NCBI GenBank assembly: GCA_945830345.1
Contig: CALZYS010000005.1
Coordinates: 1 to 47,542 of the forward strand
DNA length: 47,542 bases
Origin: an uncultured Prevotella sp.
GTDB lineage: Bacteria; Bacteroidota; Bacteroidia; Bacteroidales; Bacteroidaceae
Direction: 5' to 3'
Part shown: piece by piece, positions 36,438-46,335 of the stretch
Position numbering within the stretch: the first letter of the stretch is position 1
Layout: each line of letters starts with the position of its first letter
Position numbers and translations under genes: made by a program
Notes under the pieces: model-generated
What the model saw: only the letters and a program-made list of their open reading frames with translations
Told to the model about the DNA's origin: nothing
The model's database searches: none

Positions 36438-37505
36438 CTAATCCTTCAAAGGATTCCATCCTTGTGCCACGAGTTCAAACTCGCTGTTATCTCTTGCGAC
36501 AAGCACCTTTCCTAAGGATTCCTTGGTGATATGCCCGATGAGATGCACTCCCTCAATTTCCTTAATGCGCTCATGATCGCCAATGGGCACGGTGAAGAGG
36601 AGTTCATAATCCTCACCGCCGTTGAGAGCGCATGTTGTTACATTGAGATTGAGTTCTTCTGCCATCACCGCCGTCTGATAGTCGATGGGGATGTTCTTCT
36701 CGAAGATACGGCATCCCACATGGCTCTGCTTGCAGATATGCAGGAGTTCGCTGCTTAGTCCGTCGCTGATGTCCATCATCGCCGTGGGTTTCACTCCCGC
36801 AGCGCGCAGTTTCTCGATGATGTCGCCACGCGCCTCAGCCTGCAACTGTCGCTGGAGCAGATATTCCTTGCCCACGAAATCAGGTTGGAAATCGCGCAAT
36901 TCCTCAAGGGCACGGTTGTCGCCCTTCTTCTTGGCCTCCTCCACTTGCTGGTAATACACCGACTTCTCACGCTCGAGCAGTTGGAGCCCCATATAAGCCG
37001 CCCCGAGATCGCCAGAGACGCACACGAGGTCAGTATCCTTGGCTCCATTGCGATATACGATGTCGTCCTTGTCGGCCTCGCCAATACAGGTGATGCTTAT
37101 GGCAAGACCTGTATATGACGATGTGGTATCGCCACCTATGACATCCACATTCCACTTGTCACAGGCGAGTCGAAGTCCTTTGTAGAACACCTCAATGTCC
37201 TCCACCAGAAATCTCTTGCTTATGGCAAGCGACACGGTCATCTGCCTTGGAGTTCCGTTCATGGCGAAGATGTCACTGATATTCACCATTGCCGACTTGT
37301 AACCAAGGTGCTCCATGTCGATATATGTGAGGTCGAAGTGCACACCCTCCATCAGCATGTCGGTGGTGACGAGCACTTGCTTATCCTTATAGTCGAGCAC
37401 TGCACAATCGTCGCCCACCCCATATACTGTGGAGGCGTTCTTGGGTTGGTAGTCCTTGGTCAGGCGGTCGATAAGACCGAATTCTCCTAATTTAGATATA
37501 TCCAT
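36438..37505 (-). CDS. thiL: Thiamine-monophosphate kinase ThiL
   Basis: The 355-residue protein has the ThiL features: an N-terminal GEFGLIDRL, the metal site VYGVGDDCAVLDY, TTDMLMEGVHFDLTY, KSAMVNISDIFAMNGTPRQM and late DISDGLSSELLHICKQS and GGEDYELLFTVP. It makes thiamine diphosphate from the monophosphate. It is the last gene after punA (6-bp gap), lpxK and sppA. Length is normal. Confidence 0.95.
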   Translation of the reverse strand: MDISKLGEFGLIDRLTKDYQPKNASTVYGVGDDCAVLDYKDKQVLVTTDMLMEGVHFDLTYIDMEHLGYKSAMVNISDIFAMNGTPRQMTVSLAISKRFLVEDIEVFYKGLRLACDKWNVDVIGGDTTSSYTGLAISITCIGEADKDDIVYRNGAKDTDLVCVSGDLGAAYMGLQLLEREKSVYYQQVEEAKKKGDNRALEELRDFQPDFVGKEYLLQRQLQAEARGDIIEKLRAAGVKPTAMMDISDGLSSELLHICKQSHVGCRIFEKNIPIDYQTAVMAEELNLNVTTCALNGGEDYELLFTVPIGDHERIKEIEGVHLIGHITKESLGKVLVARDNSEFELVAQGWNPLKD

Positions 37506-37511
37506 ATTATA

Positions 37512-38321
37512 TTAACTTCTACGAATCATCTCACGCATTATCTCGGTCATGAGCGGCTGGGCATTGTTGGCAGCCACCTGCACCTCCTCATGGCTCACCT
37601 CAACGGGTGTGTCCTCAAGTCCAAGGTCGGTGATGATGCTAATACCGAAGGTGCGTATGCCGCAATGATGAGCCACGATAACCTCGGGCACAGTACTCAT
37701 ACCCACGGCATCAGCACCTAAGCGGTGGTACATCTTATACTCGGCAGGAGTTTCGAATGTAGGTCCCTGTACACCGATATACACGCCATGCACCACACGG
37801 ATGCCCTTCTCCTTGGCTATACTGTCAGCCTCAGCTATCAGGCCGAGGTCGTAGGTCTCGTGCATATCGGGGAAACGTGGGCCAGTGGGGAAATTCTTTC
37901 CGCGCAGAGGATGCTCGGGGAAGAAGTTGATGTGGTCGGTGATAATCATGAGGTCGCCAATCTTGAACTCGGGGTTCATGCCTCCCGAGGCATTGCTGAC
38001 GAAGAGTGTCTTGATGCCAAGTTCATACATAACACGAATGGGGAACGTCACCTCCTTCATCGAGTAGCCCTCGTAGTAATGGAAGCGTCCCTCCATGGCC
38101 ATGATGTCCTTACCGCCCAATTTGCCGAAAATGAGTTTGCCGGCATGTCCCTCGACTGTAGAGACTGGGAAATTGGGGATTTCTGTATATGGGAACTCGT
38201 AGGCATCAGTTATTTCTGAAGCTAATTGTCCGAGGCCTGTCCCTAAAATTATTGCCGTTTCTGGACTTGTGGTCATCCTTTGCTTTAGCCAGGATGCTGT
38301 TTCTTGAATTCTTTCGTACAT
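37512..38321 (-). CDS. punA: Purine nucleoside phosphorylase (trimeric PNP I type)
   Basis: The 269-residue protein has the phosphate loop AIILGTGLGQLASEI, VEGHAGKLIFGKLGG, MEGRFHYYEGYSMKEVTFPI, FVSNASGGMNPEFKIGDLMI and GADAVGMSTVPEVIVAHHCG, all PNP I signatures. It splits purine nucleosides with phosphate in salvage. Its first 116 bases overlap the lpxK coding region in another frame. The N-terminal sequence MYERIQETASWLKQ is a normal PNP start, so the overlap appears real rather than a wrong start. Confidence 0.95.
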   Translation of the reverse strand: MYERIQETASWLKQRMTTSPETAIILGTGLGQLASEITDAYEFPYTEIPNFPVSTVEGHAGKLIFGKLGGKDIMAMEGRFHYYEGYSMKEVTFPIRVMYELGIKTLFVSNASGGMNPEFKIGDLMIITDHINFFPEHPLRGKNFPTGPRFPDMHETYDLGLIAEADSIAKEKGIRVVHGVYIGVQGPTFETPAEYKMYHRLGADAVGMSTVPEVIVAHHCGIRTFGISIITDLGLEDTPVEVSHEEVQVAANNAQPLMTEIMREMIRRS

Positions 38322-39381
38322 ATCCTATAATTTTTTCGTTAAACGATTCTTCTTGTCCAAGCATGAAGCGTATCTTCACTGGTAGTGCATACATCGCATC
38401 GCGCACCTCCTCACTGAGTCCTTCAACAGCGATAAGGCGTGTGACATCCTTCTCGGTGGTGATTATCATCTTGGGATTGGGCAAGGATGCAAATTCATTA
38501 TTAATGCGAGCCACATCAGAGGAGGAGAAGGCATGATGGTCGCCGAATGTCAGAGGGGTGATATTAGGATATCGTGGGGAGAGGTCTTCAATCATCTGAC
38601 GTGGCGAGGCAATACCCGTAAGCAGCAATATATACCAGTCCTTGCCGATACTCTCAAGCGTCCGTTCCTTGCCACTGAACACGGGAGTTATATTCCTGTA
38701 TTCAAGACATGTGAAGAACAATCGCTGGAAGGGATAGAGATTCATCGCCTTGGTGATAACCCTATACTCCATCGGTTTGAGGTCGTGGGGGCACTTGGTG
38801 ACTATCACGATGTCCGCCCTGTTCTTGCCACTGAGCGGTTCGCGCAGTCGTCCTACCGGCAGGAGTTTGTCGTAGATAATCAGACGATGATAGTCAACAA
38901 GCAAGATATTCACACCTGGTTTGACATAACGATGCTGGAAGGCGTCGTCAAGCAATACCACGTCTATGTCATCCTCTTGGCAAATCAGTTGGCGTATGCC
39001 GTGACATCTCTTGCGATCCACAGCCACCGTGATGTCGTCGCCATATTTAGATTTCATCTGTAACGGTTCGTCACCTACCGTCCTTGCCGTAGCCTTGTCA
39101 TCTGCAATGACGAACCCCCTTGTGCGTCGTTTGTATCCACGACTTAGCACTGCCACCTTCGCCTTGTCCTTGAGCAATTCGATTAGATATTCAACATGGG
39201 GAGTCTTGCCCGTACCGCCCACGGTGATATTACCCACCGAGATGACCGGCACGTCAAAACTCTCACTACGCAGTATGCCTATCTCAAAAAGCATATTACG
39301 AAACTTCACGCCAAGGCCATAGAGCCAACTCAGCGGAAGAAACCATTTGTTTATCTTTATGAAGTCACCTTCTACTCGCAC
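38206..39381 (-). CDS. lpxK: Tetraacyldisaccharide 4'-kinase LpxK
   Basis: The 391-residue protein has the membrane-near N-terminus WFLPLSWLYGLGVKFRNMLF, the P-loop VGNITVGGTGKTPHVEYL, AVLSRGYKRRTRGF and the catalytic VVLLDDAFQHRYV. It adds the 4'-phosphate of lipid A. The last ~38 residues (ILAKAKDDHKSRNGNNF onward) are encoded in the 116-bp overlap with punA. It is 25 bp downstream of sppA. Its presence confirms a Gram-negative cell with lipid A. Confidence 0.95.
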   Translation of the reverse strand: MRVEGDFIKINKWFLPLSWLYGLGVKFRNMLFEIGILRSESFDVPVISVGNITVGGTGKTPHVEYLIELLKDKAKVAVLSRGYKRRTRGFVIADDKATARTVGDEPLQMKSKYGDDITVAVDRKRCHGIRQLICQEDDIDVVLLDDAFQHRYVKPGVNILLVDYHRLIIYDKLLPVGRLREPLSGKNRADIVIVTKCPHDLKPMEYRVITKAMNLYPFQRLFFTCLEYRNITPVFSGKERTLESIGKDWYILLLTGIASPRQMIEDLSPRYPNITPLTFGDHHAFSSSDVARINNEFASLPNPKMIITTEKDVTRLIAVEGLSEEVRDAMYALPVKIRFMLGQEESFNEKIIGYVRKNSRNSILAKAKDDHKSRNGNNFRDRPRTISFRNN

Positions 39382-39406
39382 TTTCTCTTTATATACCTTA
39401 TATATA

Positions 39407-41182
39407 TTATTTAATAACTATATCCACCGGCATTCTTGCCTGGATAGCATCCTTGCGGTCGAGCTTCTTGAGGAACATGAACGGAGCGTAATACTCGCCC
39501 AAGGTGGCACGCAACTTGCCATCGAGATAGTTGCCGCCCTCAGAAGAGGCACGGTTGAGCAAGCTCTCAAACATGTCGGCCTTGGCAGGATAAGCCTTAG
39601 TGCGGTATTCCTTCACCTTGGCAAGTTCGGCAGCCTTAGCCACAGCCTGGTCGATACCGCCAATACCATCGACAAGCTTGATCTTGAGGGCATCCTGTCC
39701 GGTCCATACCCTACCCTCTGCTATCTCATACACGCGCTCAACGGAAATCTTTCGTCCGTCGCTGACACGCTTGGTGAATGTCTTGTAACCACGGTCAACC
39801 ATGTTGGTGAGATACTGCATCTCCTCCTCGGTGAAAGGGCGTGAGGTGGTGCCAAACTGACTGTTTTTGTTGGTCTTGACATGGTCGAACTTCAATCCGA
39901 GTTTGTCGGTGAGCAATCCGCTAACGTCGGGATACATACCGAATATACCGATACTGCCTGTGAGGGTTGTAGGTTCGGCATAAATGTAGCTGGCGGCACA
40001 ACTGATGTAATAGCCACCCGAAGCAGCGTATGTGCCCATAGAGACAACTACAGGTTTCTTCGCCTTAAGTCGTGTGACGGCACGCCATATCTGCTCTGAG
40101 GCATAGGCACTGCCACCAGGAGAGTTAACACGCAGAACGACAGCCTTGATATCGTCGTCGTCCATAAGCTCCTCAAGTTCGGGCACTACGTCGCCCGAAC
40201 TGATGCATGTACCCTGCTGCACGCCTCCCTCAGCGTCGGAAACGATGTCGCCATAGGCATAGTAAACGGCAATACGGTCGTCAGCCTTGTTCTTGTTGGG
40301 CTGGGCGCACATCTGCTTAACGCTCACCTGGCTAATCATGTCGTCATCATCGAGATCGAGGCGCTTCTTTATGTCGGCCTTCACCTCATCATAGTATGCC
40401 ACCTGATCTACAAGCTTCATCTTCACGAGGTCGTCGGCAGAAGAGAAGGTGACAAGACTGTCGGCATAGGCATTGAGAGTCTTTGCGTCGAGCTTGCGGC
40501 TCTGGGCAACGTCCTTCACCATATTATTCCATATTCCGTTGAGATAAACGCTTATCTGATCGCGGTTGGCATCACTCATCTTATCTGCAAAGAACGGTTC
40601 AACGGCACTCTTAAACTTGCCCACCTTTGCAATCTGCATCTTCACGCCAAACTTGGCCATGAGGTCCTTGTAATACATCGTCTCAGTACAGAGTCCGTGC
40701 CAATCGAGGATACCATCAGGATTAATCATCACCTTGTCAGCCACTGAGCAAAGCCAGTATGCCGACTGAGTGTATTGGTCGGCATAGGCCACAATCCACT
40801 TGCCGCTCTTCTTGAACTCAGCCAACTTGCCGCGCAACGCCTGTACAGAGGCTGGACCATCGGGAACAAACATACCTGCCTCGATATAAATACCCCTTAC
40901 ATTGTCGTCGGCCTTGGCCTTGTCAATAGCCTCGGTAAGGTCTTCAAGCCCCAAACTGCTCATCTCGCCTCCTGTGAGGAAACCATAGATGTCATCCTCT
41001 GAGCGCTCCTGCATCACTCCGTTAAGGTCGAGCACGAGCACCGAATTGTCCTTTACTTTGGGAGTGGAGTCGGTGGAAGCCACCATACCCACAATCGAAA
41101 TGACTCCGATAATTCCCATTGCCACCGTGAATATCAATATTCCTACGACAGTGGCAAACGCCTGTTTCATGAAATCTTTCAT
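39407..41182 (-). CDS. sppA: Signal peptide peptidase SppA (67K type)
   Basis: The 591-residue protein has an N-terminal membrane anchor (FATVVGILIFTVAMGIIGVI) and the tandem SppA fold. The catalytic lysine region KVGKFKSAVEPFFADKMSD is in the first half and the nucleophile serine region GTYAASGGYYISCAASYIY in the second, with LRVNSPGGSAYASEQIW between. It digests released signal peptides in the membrane. It leads the sppA-lpxK-punA-thiL run. Confidence 0.95.
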   Translation of the reverse strand: MKDFMKQAFATVVGILIFTVAMGIIGVISIVGMVASTDSTPKVKDNSVLVLDLNGVMQERSEDDIYGFLTGGEMSSLGLEDLTEAIDKAKADDNVRGIYIEAGMFVPDGPASVQALRGKLAEFKKSGKWIVAYADQYTQSAYWLCSVADKVMINPDGILDWHGLCTETMYYKDLMAKFGVKMQIAKVGKFKSAVEPFFADKMSDANRDQISVYLNGIWNNMVKDVAQSRKLDAKTLNAYADSLVTFSSADDLVKMKLVDQVAYYDEVKADIKKRLDLDDDDMISQVSVKQMCAQPNKNKADDRIAVYYAYGDIVSDAEGGVQQGTCISSGDVVPELEELMDDDDIKAVVLRVNSPGGSAYASEQIWRAVTRLKAKKPVVVSMGTYAASGGYYISCAASYIYAEPTTLTGSIGIFGMYPDVSGLLTDKLGLKFDHVKTNKNSQFGTTSRPFTEEEMQYLTNMVDRGYKTFTKRVSDGRKISVERVYEIAEGRVWTGQDALKIKLVDGIGGIDQAVAKAAELAKVKEYRTKAYPAKADMFESLLNRASSEGGNYLDGKLRATLGEYYAPFMFLKKLDRKDAIQARMPVDIVIK

Positions 41183-41191
41183 AATATATAC

Positions 41192-41259
41192 ATTTTAATT
41201 CTTTAATTTTTTAACCTTCAGAGGGCTTTAATTCTTTAATTTTTTAATTCTTTAATTTC
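41192..41259. repeat. Octamer tract (AATTAAAG family) between the TPM gene and sppA
   Basis: Two blocks of TTTAATTC/TTTTTTAA units are separated by CCTTCAGAGGG. Next to it, 41259-41278 is a perfect palindrome CCAAAGGCC-TC-GGCCTTTGG just after the TPM gene stop. The hairpin may terminate, but the T-run is interrupted. Confidence 0.7.
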
Positions 41260-41281
41260 CAAAGGCCTCGGCCTTTGGACT

Positions 41282-42226
41282 TCACCATCCTCCCGAGGCA
41301 CCTCCGCCACTGGTGGTGCCGCCTCCCCAACTGCCGCCGGAGAATCCGCCTCCACCACCGAAACCGCCACCTCGGCGTCCGCCGCCAAGCATCGAACCGG
41401 CAATGAAGCCGGCAGCCGCAGCACCACTATCGTCATCAGAGATGTCCCTGACGCGCTCGGTCAATTTACCACAGTTGCCGCAGATGAGCGTCTCGCGCTT
41501 GTATCGTCTGCCGTTCATCTTGTAGATGTCGGTATTCAAATGTCGGAGAGCCACCTTACCGCAGTACTTGCACTTGCGCGAGGCGCGATCAACCAATACT
41601 ACCAACAGTAAGAAGAACACCACTGCGCCTCCTACAAAGAGCAAAGCGGCAATGAGGCTAAACTCGTCTTCCTCGTCAGATGCCTGTTCCTCGGCCTCGC
41701 CTGCACCACGTATGCGCTCGCAAGCAGCAGAAATTCCGGCAACAACACCACCGTCGGTGTCCCCCTTCTTGAAGTGTGGTATCATGGTGCGCTCGATGAT
41801 GCGCTTGCAGGCGGCATCGGTCATTGTGCCTTCAAGACCGTCGCCCACGGTGAATCTCACCCTGCGTATGTCTGCCACATAGAGCAGCAGCAGTCCGCGA
41901 TTGCTCTTCTTGCCTCCAATGCCCCATGTGCGGAACAGTTCGTGGGCAAAGTCGAAGAGGTCGGCATCACCTATCGACGGCAGCATCACCACTGCCACCT
42001 CTGCCCCATCCTCGCCCTTGAGCGAGGCAAGCATACGGTTGACCGAATCGCGGGCAGCCGCCGAGAGCAATCCCTCGGGGTCGCTCACCCTCTGTCGGGC
42101 ATCCTGCAGCAAGACGTTGGGCACATCCTTCACGCAATATTCCTTGGCTAATGACCTAAGCGGAATCATGGTCACCACCATCAGCAGGATTGTGATGTAT
42201 ATACTCTTAGACTTCAATTTCTTCAA
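41282..42226 (-). CDS. TPM-domain membrane protein (YgcG-like) with a glycine-rich tail
   Basis: The 314-residue protein has a signal peptide (YITILLMVVTMIPLRSLAKE), a TPM domain at about residues 35-175 (VSDPEGLLSAAARDSVNRML, KSNRGLLLLYVADIRRVRF, GDGLEGTMTDAACKRII) and one membrane helix (LIAALLFVGGAVVFFLLLVV). A zinc ribbon follows (CKYCGKVALR with ICGNCGKL), then a glycine-rich end (GGGFGGGGGFSGGSWGGG). TPM/YgcG proteins often sit beside lemA, as here, but their job is unclear. The zinc ribbon after the helix is a feature of the Bacteroidetes form. Confidence 0.85.
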   Translation of the reverse strand: MKKLKSKSIYITILLMVVTMIPLRSLAKEYCVKDVPNVLLQDARQRVSDPEGLLSAAARDSVNRMLASLKGEDGAEVAVVMLPSIGDADLFDFAHELFRTWGIGGKKSNRGLLLLYVADIRRVRFTVGDGLEGTMTDAACKRIIERTMIPHFKKGDTDGGVVAGISAACERIRGAGEAEEQASDEEDEFSLIAALLFVGGAVVFFLLLVVLVDRASRKCKYCGKVALRHLNTDIYKMNGRRYKRETLICGNCGKLTERVRDISDDDSGAAAAGFIAGSMLGGGRRGGGFGGGGGFSGGSWGGGTTSGGGASGGW

Positions 42227-42240
42227 TTTGCTACAAAGAA

Positions 42241-42272
42241 CTTTAATATTTTAATTCTTTAATATTTTAATT
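42241..42272. repeat. Octamer tract between lemA and the TPM gene
   Basis: TTTAATAT and TTTAATTC units lie next to a small palindrome CCGAC-GCA-GTCGG (42274-42286) immediately after the lemA stop region. Same arrangement of palindrome plus octamers as at 41192 and 44301. Confidence 0.65.
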
Positions 42273-42288
42273 CCCGACGCAGTCGGAC

Positions 42289-42882
42289 TCAAAACTCCAC
42301 CTTCGGTGCCTTCTCGCTTCCAGCCTCAGCCTCGAAGTATGACTTCTTCTCAAAACCGAAGATACCGGCGAGGATATTCTTCGGGAACTGGCGAATGGCC
42401 TGGTTGTAAGACTTTGCCGTGTCGTTGAAGTCCTTGCGAGCCACGGTGATGCGGTTTTCGGTGCCCTCCAACTGCGACTGCAGTTCGAGGAAGTTCTGAT
42501 TGGCCTTGAGGTCGGGATAGTTCTCTGCCACAGCCAAGAGACGACCGAGAGCCGAACTTACTCCGCTCTGAGCCTTCTGGAAAGCCGCCAACTTCTCGGG
42601 AGTGAGATTCTCGGCGTCCACCTTCACCTGTGTAGCCTCGCTGCGTGCCTTCACCACATCCTCCAATGTCTGTTGCTCATGCTTGGCATATCCCTTTACG
42701 GTGCTCACGAGATTGGGGATCAGGTCAGCACGACGCTGATACTGCGTCTCGACGTTAGCCCACTTGTTCTGCACCTGCTCGTCCATCTTCACCATACCGT
42801 TGTAACCACCGATTGCCCAAAGTACAATCACCACAATAATAGCCACCGGGATAATCCATCCCAAATTCTTCTTGATATTCAT
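42289..42882 (-). CDS. lemA: LemA family protein
   Basis: The 197-residue protein has an N-terminal membrane helix (WIIPVAIIVVIVLWAIGGYN) and the LemA core: MVKMDEQVQNKWANVETQYQ, RRADLIPNLVSTVKGYAKHE and LGRLLAVAENYPDLKANQNF. It ends in helix-forming FNDTAKSYNQAIRQFPKNIL. LemA proteins are helical membrane-anchored proteins with no settled function. The link to a TPM-domain gene is conserved in many bacteria. Confidence 0.93.
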   Translation of the reverse strand: MNIKKNLGWIIPVAIIVVIVLWAIGGYNGMVKMDEQVQNKWANVETQYQRRADLIPNLVSTVKGYAKHEQQTLEDVVKARSEATQVKVDAENLTPEKLAAFQKAQSGVSSALGRLLAVAENYPDLKANQNFLELQSQLEGTENRITVARKDFNDTAKSYNQAIRQFPKNILAGIFGFEKKSYFEAEAGSEKAPKVEF

Positions 42883-42924
42883 CTTACATTATTATATATT
42901 ATTAAAACCACAGAGATTAAGAGA

Positions 42925-43794
42925 TTAGAAAATCTTTATCTCATAGTCGCTCACGAACATGGCTCCGGGGAGGAGATGGTTCATGAGATACTTGTCCTTG
43001 AATTCGCCCTCATATCCAGCCCAGTCGTGCACGCCATACCAGGGCTCGATACATACAAACGGGGCGTTTTTGCCGTAGGGACTCCAAATACCCACACAAG
43101 GAGCCTCGAACGACAGACCCACCTGCGGCTGCCCCTCGGCATCCTGAATGACAGCCAATCCCACCTGCGACTTGTCGAGAATCACTGCATCGTCGGCAAA
43201 CGACTCCTCATCGAAATTCCACACCTGGCGGTCGGTCTTCAGTTCATATCTCTCGGGCTTGATACATCCCCCGGTATTTCCAATGATACGGGTGAGCGGC
43301 TCCACATTGTCAAAGAGGATTGAACCGTGCATCTTGTCGCCCTCATTCACTCCCGGGAGATTGAAAGCCGGATGTCCGCCAATCTGGAAGTGCATCTCAT
43401 CCTTGCCGGTATTCTTAACCGACCATATCACACTAATGGCATCGTCGTTGAGGAGATAAGTGACGTCGAGTTCGAAGTCATATGGATACACATCCCTTGT
43501 CTGCTCGTTGGATTCGAGAGTATAGGTGACACTCGTGTCCGTCTTCTCGACAACCTCAAAATCCATGTCGCGGGCAAATCCATGACGCGGCAAATTGTAT
43601 GTATGTCCGTCAACACGGTATTCATCCTTCCAAAGTCCACACACAATGGGGAAAAGCAACGGCGAGCGGCGAGGCCAGAATTTCTCGTCACCTTGCCAAA
43701 GATATTCCCTACCCTCTGCATTCTTTATGCTCTGCAGTTCAGCTCCGTGAGCAGATATCGTCACGGTGAGTTTTTCGTTTTTCAGTTGTTCCAT
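42925..43794 (-). CDS. Aldose 1-epimerase family protein
   Basis: The body has EYLWQGDEKFWPRRSPLLFP, PRHGFARDMDFEVVEK, FQIGGHPAFNLPG and late GIWSPYGKNAPFVCIEPWYG, as in the LacX/YeaD-like mutarotase group. The conserved histidines (RHGFA, GGHPAF) and the late glutamate region are present, so it should act on sugar anomers; the sugar is not known. I chose the ATG at 43794 (MEQLKNEKLTVTI), since the ORF track's extra 13 residues lie between the promoter's -7 box and the start. It heads a run with lemA and TPM. Confidence 0.85.
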   Translation of the reverse strand: MEQLKNEKLTVTISAHGAELQSIKNAEGREYLWQGDEKFWPRRSPLLFPIVCGLWKDEYRVDGHTYNLPRHGFARDMDFEVVEKTDTSVTYTLESNEQTRDVYPYDFELDVTYLLNDDAISVIWSVKNTGKDEMHFQIGGHPAFNLPGVNEGDKMHGSILFDNVEPLTRIIGNTGGCIKPERYELKTDRQVWNFDEESFADDAVILDKSQVGLAVIQDAEGQPQVGLSFEAPCVGIWSPYGKNAPFVCIEPWYGVHDWAGYEGEFKDKYLMNHLLPGAMFVSDYEIKIF

Positions 43795-43830
43795 GATCAG
43801 CAATATTTTATAGTATTGTTCTTTTTGCTG

Positions 43831-43862
43831 CAAATTTAGGAATTTATTCGCATATATCCAAA
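43831..43862 (-). promoter_or_regulatory. Promoter of the mutarotase gene
   Basis: TTTG, 20 bp, TAAATTTG on the minus strand, an exact consensus match about 37 bases before the ATG at 43794. Confidence 0.7.
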
Positions 43863-43936
43863 TGTTTCGGCATATTTTTATCTATCCAACTGACAAATTG
43901 GCAGTTTTTTGCCATCTTTTGCCATTCTTTCAGTAT

Positions 43937-43953
43937 TTGGCACGCTTTTAGCG
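43937..43953 (+). promoter_or_regulatory. Possible sigma54 promoter of groESL
   Basis: TTGGCACGCTTTTAGCG matches the sigma54 -24/-12 pattern TTGGCACG-N4-TTGC with one mismatch (TAGC), with correct GG-GC spacing. The predicted start is near 43964, leaving a leader of about 75 bases. Just upstream (43898-43926) lie TTGGCA and two tandem TTTTGCCAT units that could bind an activator. No good TTTG/TAnnTTTG promoter was seen in this gap. Confidence 0.45.
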
Positions 43954-44039
43954 ATAGCCGAAAGTGAAGCCGAGGCAGAGAAATCAATCCGAGGCAAGAG
44001 AAAACAAAATAAGTATAACAACAAAAAATATTAAAGATT

Positions 44040-44309
44040 ATGAACATCAAACCATTGGCAGACAGAGTTCTCATACTCCCTGCACCAGCAGAAGAGAAGG
44101 TCGGTGGCATCATCATCCCCGACACAGCGAAGGAAAAACCATTGCGCGGCAAGGTTGTTGCTGCGGGCAACGGCACCAAGGACGAGGAAATGATCCTCAA
44201 GGAAGGCGACACGGTGCTCTATGGCAAGTATGCCGGCACCGAACTTGAATACGAGGGCACCAAGTATCTCATGATGCGCCAGAGCGACGTGCTCGCTGTT
44301 CTTGCTTAA
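44040..44309 (+). CDS. groES: Co-chaperonin GroES
   Basis: The 89-residue protein begins [20 protein letters not shown] and has the mobile loop [20 protein letters not shown] and the dome region [18 protein letters not shown]. It caps the GroEL ring. The sequence is full length. The stop lies in a small palindrome (CTTGC-TTAAG-GCAAG) followed by an octamer tract. The candidate sigma54 promoter lies upstream. Confidence 0.97.
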   Translation: MNIKPLADRVLILPAPAEEKVGGIIIPDTAKEKPLRGKVVAAGNGTKDEEMILKEGDTVLYGKYAGTELEYEGTKYLMMRQSDVLAVLA

Positions 44310-44315
44310 GGCAAG

Positions 44316-45989
<1,674 letters not shown>

Positions 45990-46010
45990 TTTTTGTAAAG
46001 TCCACATAGC

Positions 46011-46058
46011 AAAAACACGGGGATTGCATGCTCGACATGCGATTTCCGTGTTCTTTTT
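46011..46058 (+). terminator. groESL terminator
   Basis: AAAACACGG...GATTGCATG, a short loop, then CATGCGATTTCCGTG form a long hairpin followed by TTCTTTTT, just after the groEL stop. Confidence 0.8.
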
Positions 46059-46089
46059 ACACTTTTTTAATATTTTTCCCTTCAAAAAA

Positions 46090-46121
46090 TTTGGTGCATA
46101 CCACATTATTTACTAATTTTG
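46090..46121 (+). promoter_or_regulatory. Promoter in the groEL-serB gap
   Basis: TTTG (46090), 20 bp, TAATTTTG (46114-46121), an exact Bacteroidetes consensus, with a predicted start near 46129. No ORF follows within about 200 bp, so it may drive a small RNA. Confidence 0.6.
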
Positions 46122-46128
46122 CACTCGA

Positions 46129-46258
46129 AAATTAGTTTTTGAAATTTATCCTATATGGAATTGAATAAAAGATATTTTTTTGATTTGTTTTAGTAGATTA
46201 GTTTTTAAGTAGTTTGTTTTTTGGAGATCGGTCGCCGTGAGGCAACCGATTTTTTTTG
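46129..46258 (+). ncRNA. Candidate small RNA ending at a strong terminator
   Basis: Between the promoter above and the hairpin at 46227-46258 lies about 130 bases, AT-rich with no convincing ORF. The end hairpin ATCGGTCGCC-GTGA-GGCAACCGAT followed by eight Ts is a textbook terminator. No RNA family was recognised. Alternatively this could be a leader for serB that is terminated early, an attenuator-like arrangement. Confidence 0.4.
46227..46258 (+). terminator. Intrinsic terminator before serB
   Basis: A ten-by-ten-base stem with one mismatch, a GTGA loop and TTTTTTTT. It ends whatever starts at the 46090 promoter. Confidence 0.85.
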
Positions 46259-46312
46259 TAATCATTTAGAGTTAAATATCGTGAAATAGGATGATTTCTA
46301 TAAGAAATTAAC

Positions 46313-46320
46313 TACCTTTG
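46313..46320 (+). promoter_or_regulatory. -7 box for serB
   Basis: TACCTTTG lies 16 bases before the ATG, giving a very short leader. The -33 region (about 46289-46292) has no clear TTTG. Confidence 0.4.
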
Positions 46321-46335
46321 CCCGAAAAAAGAAAT

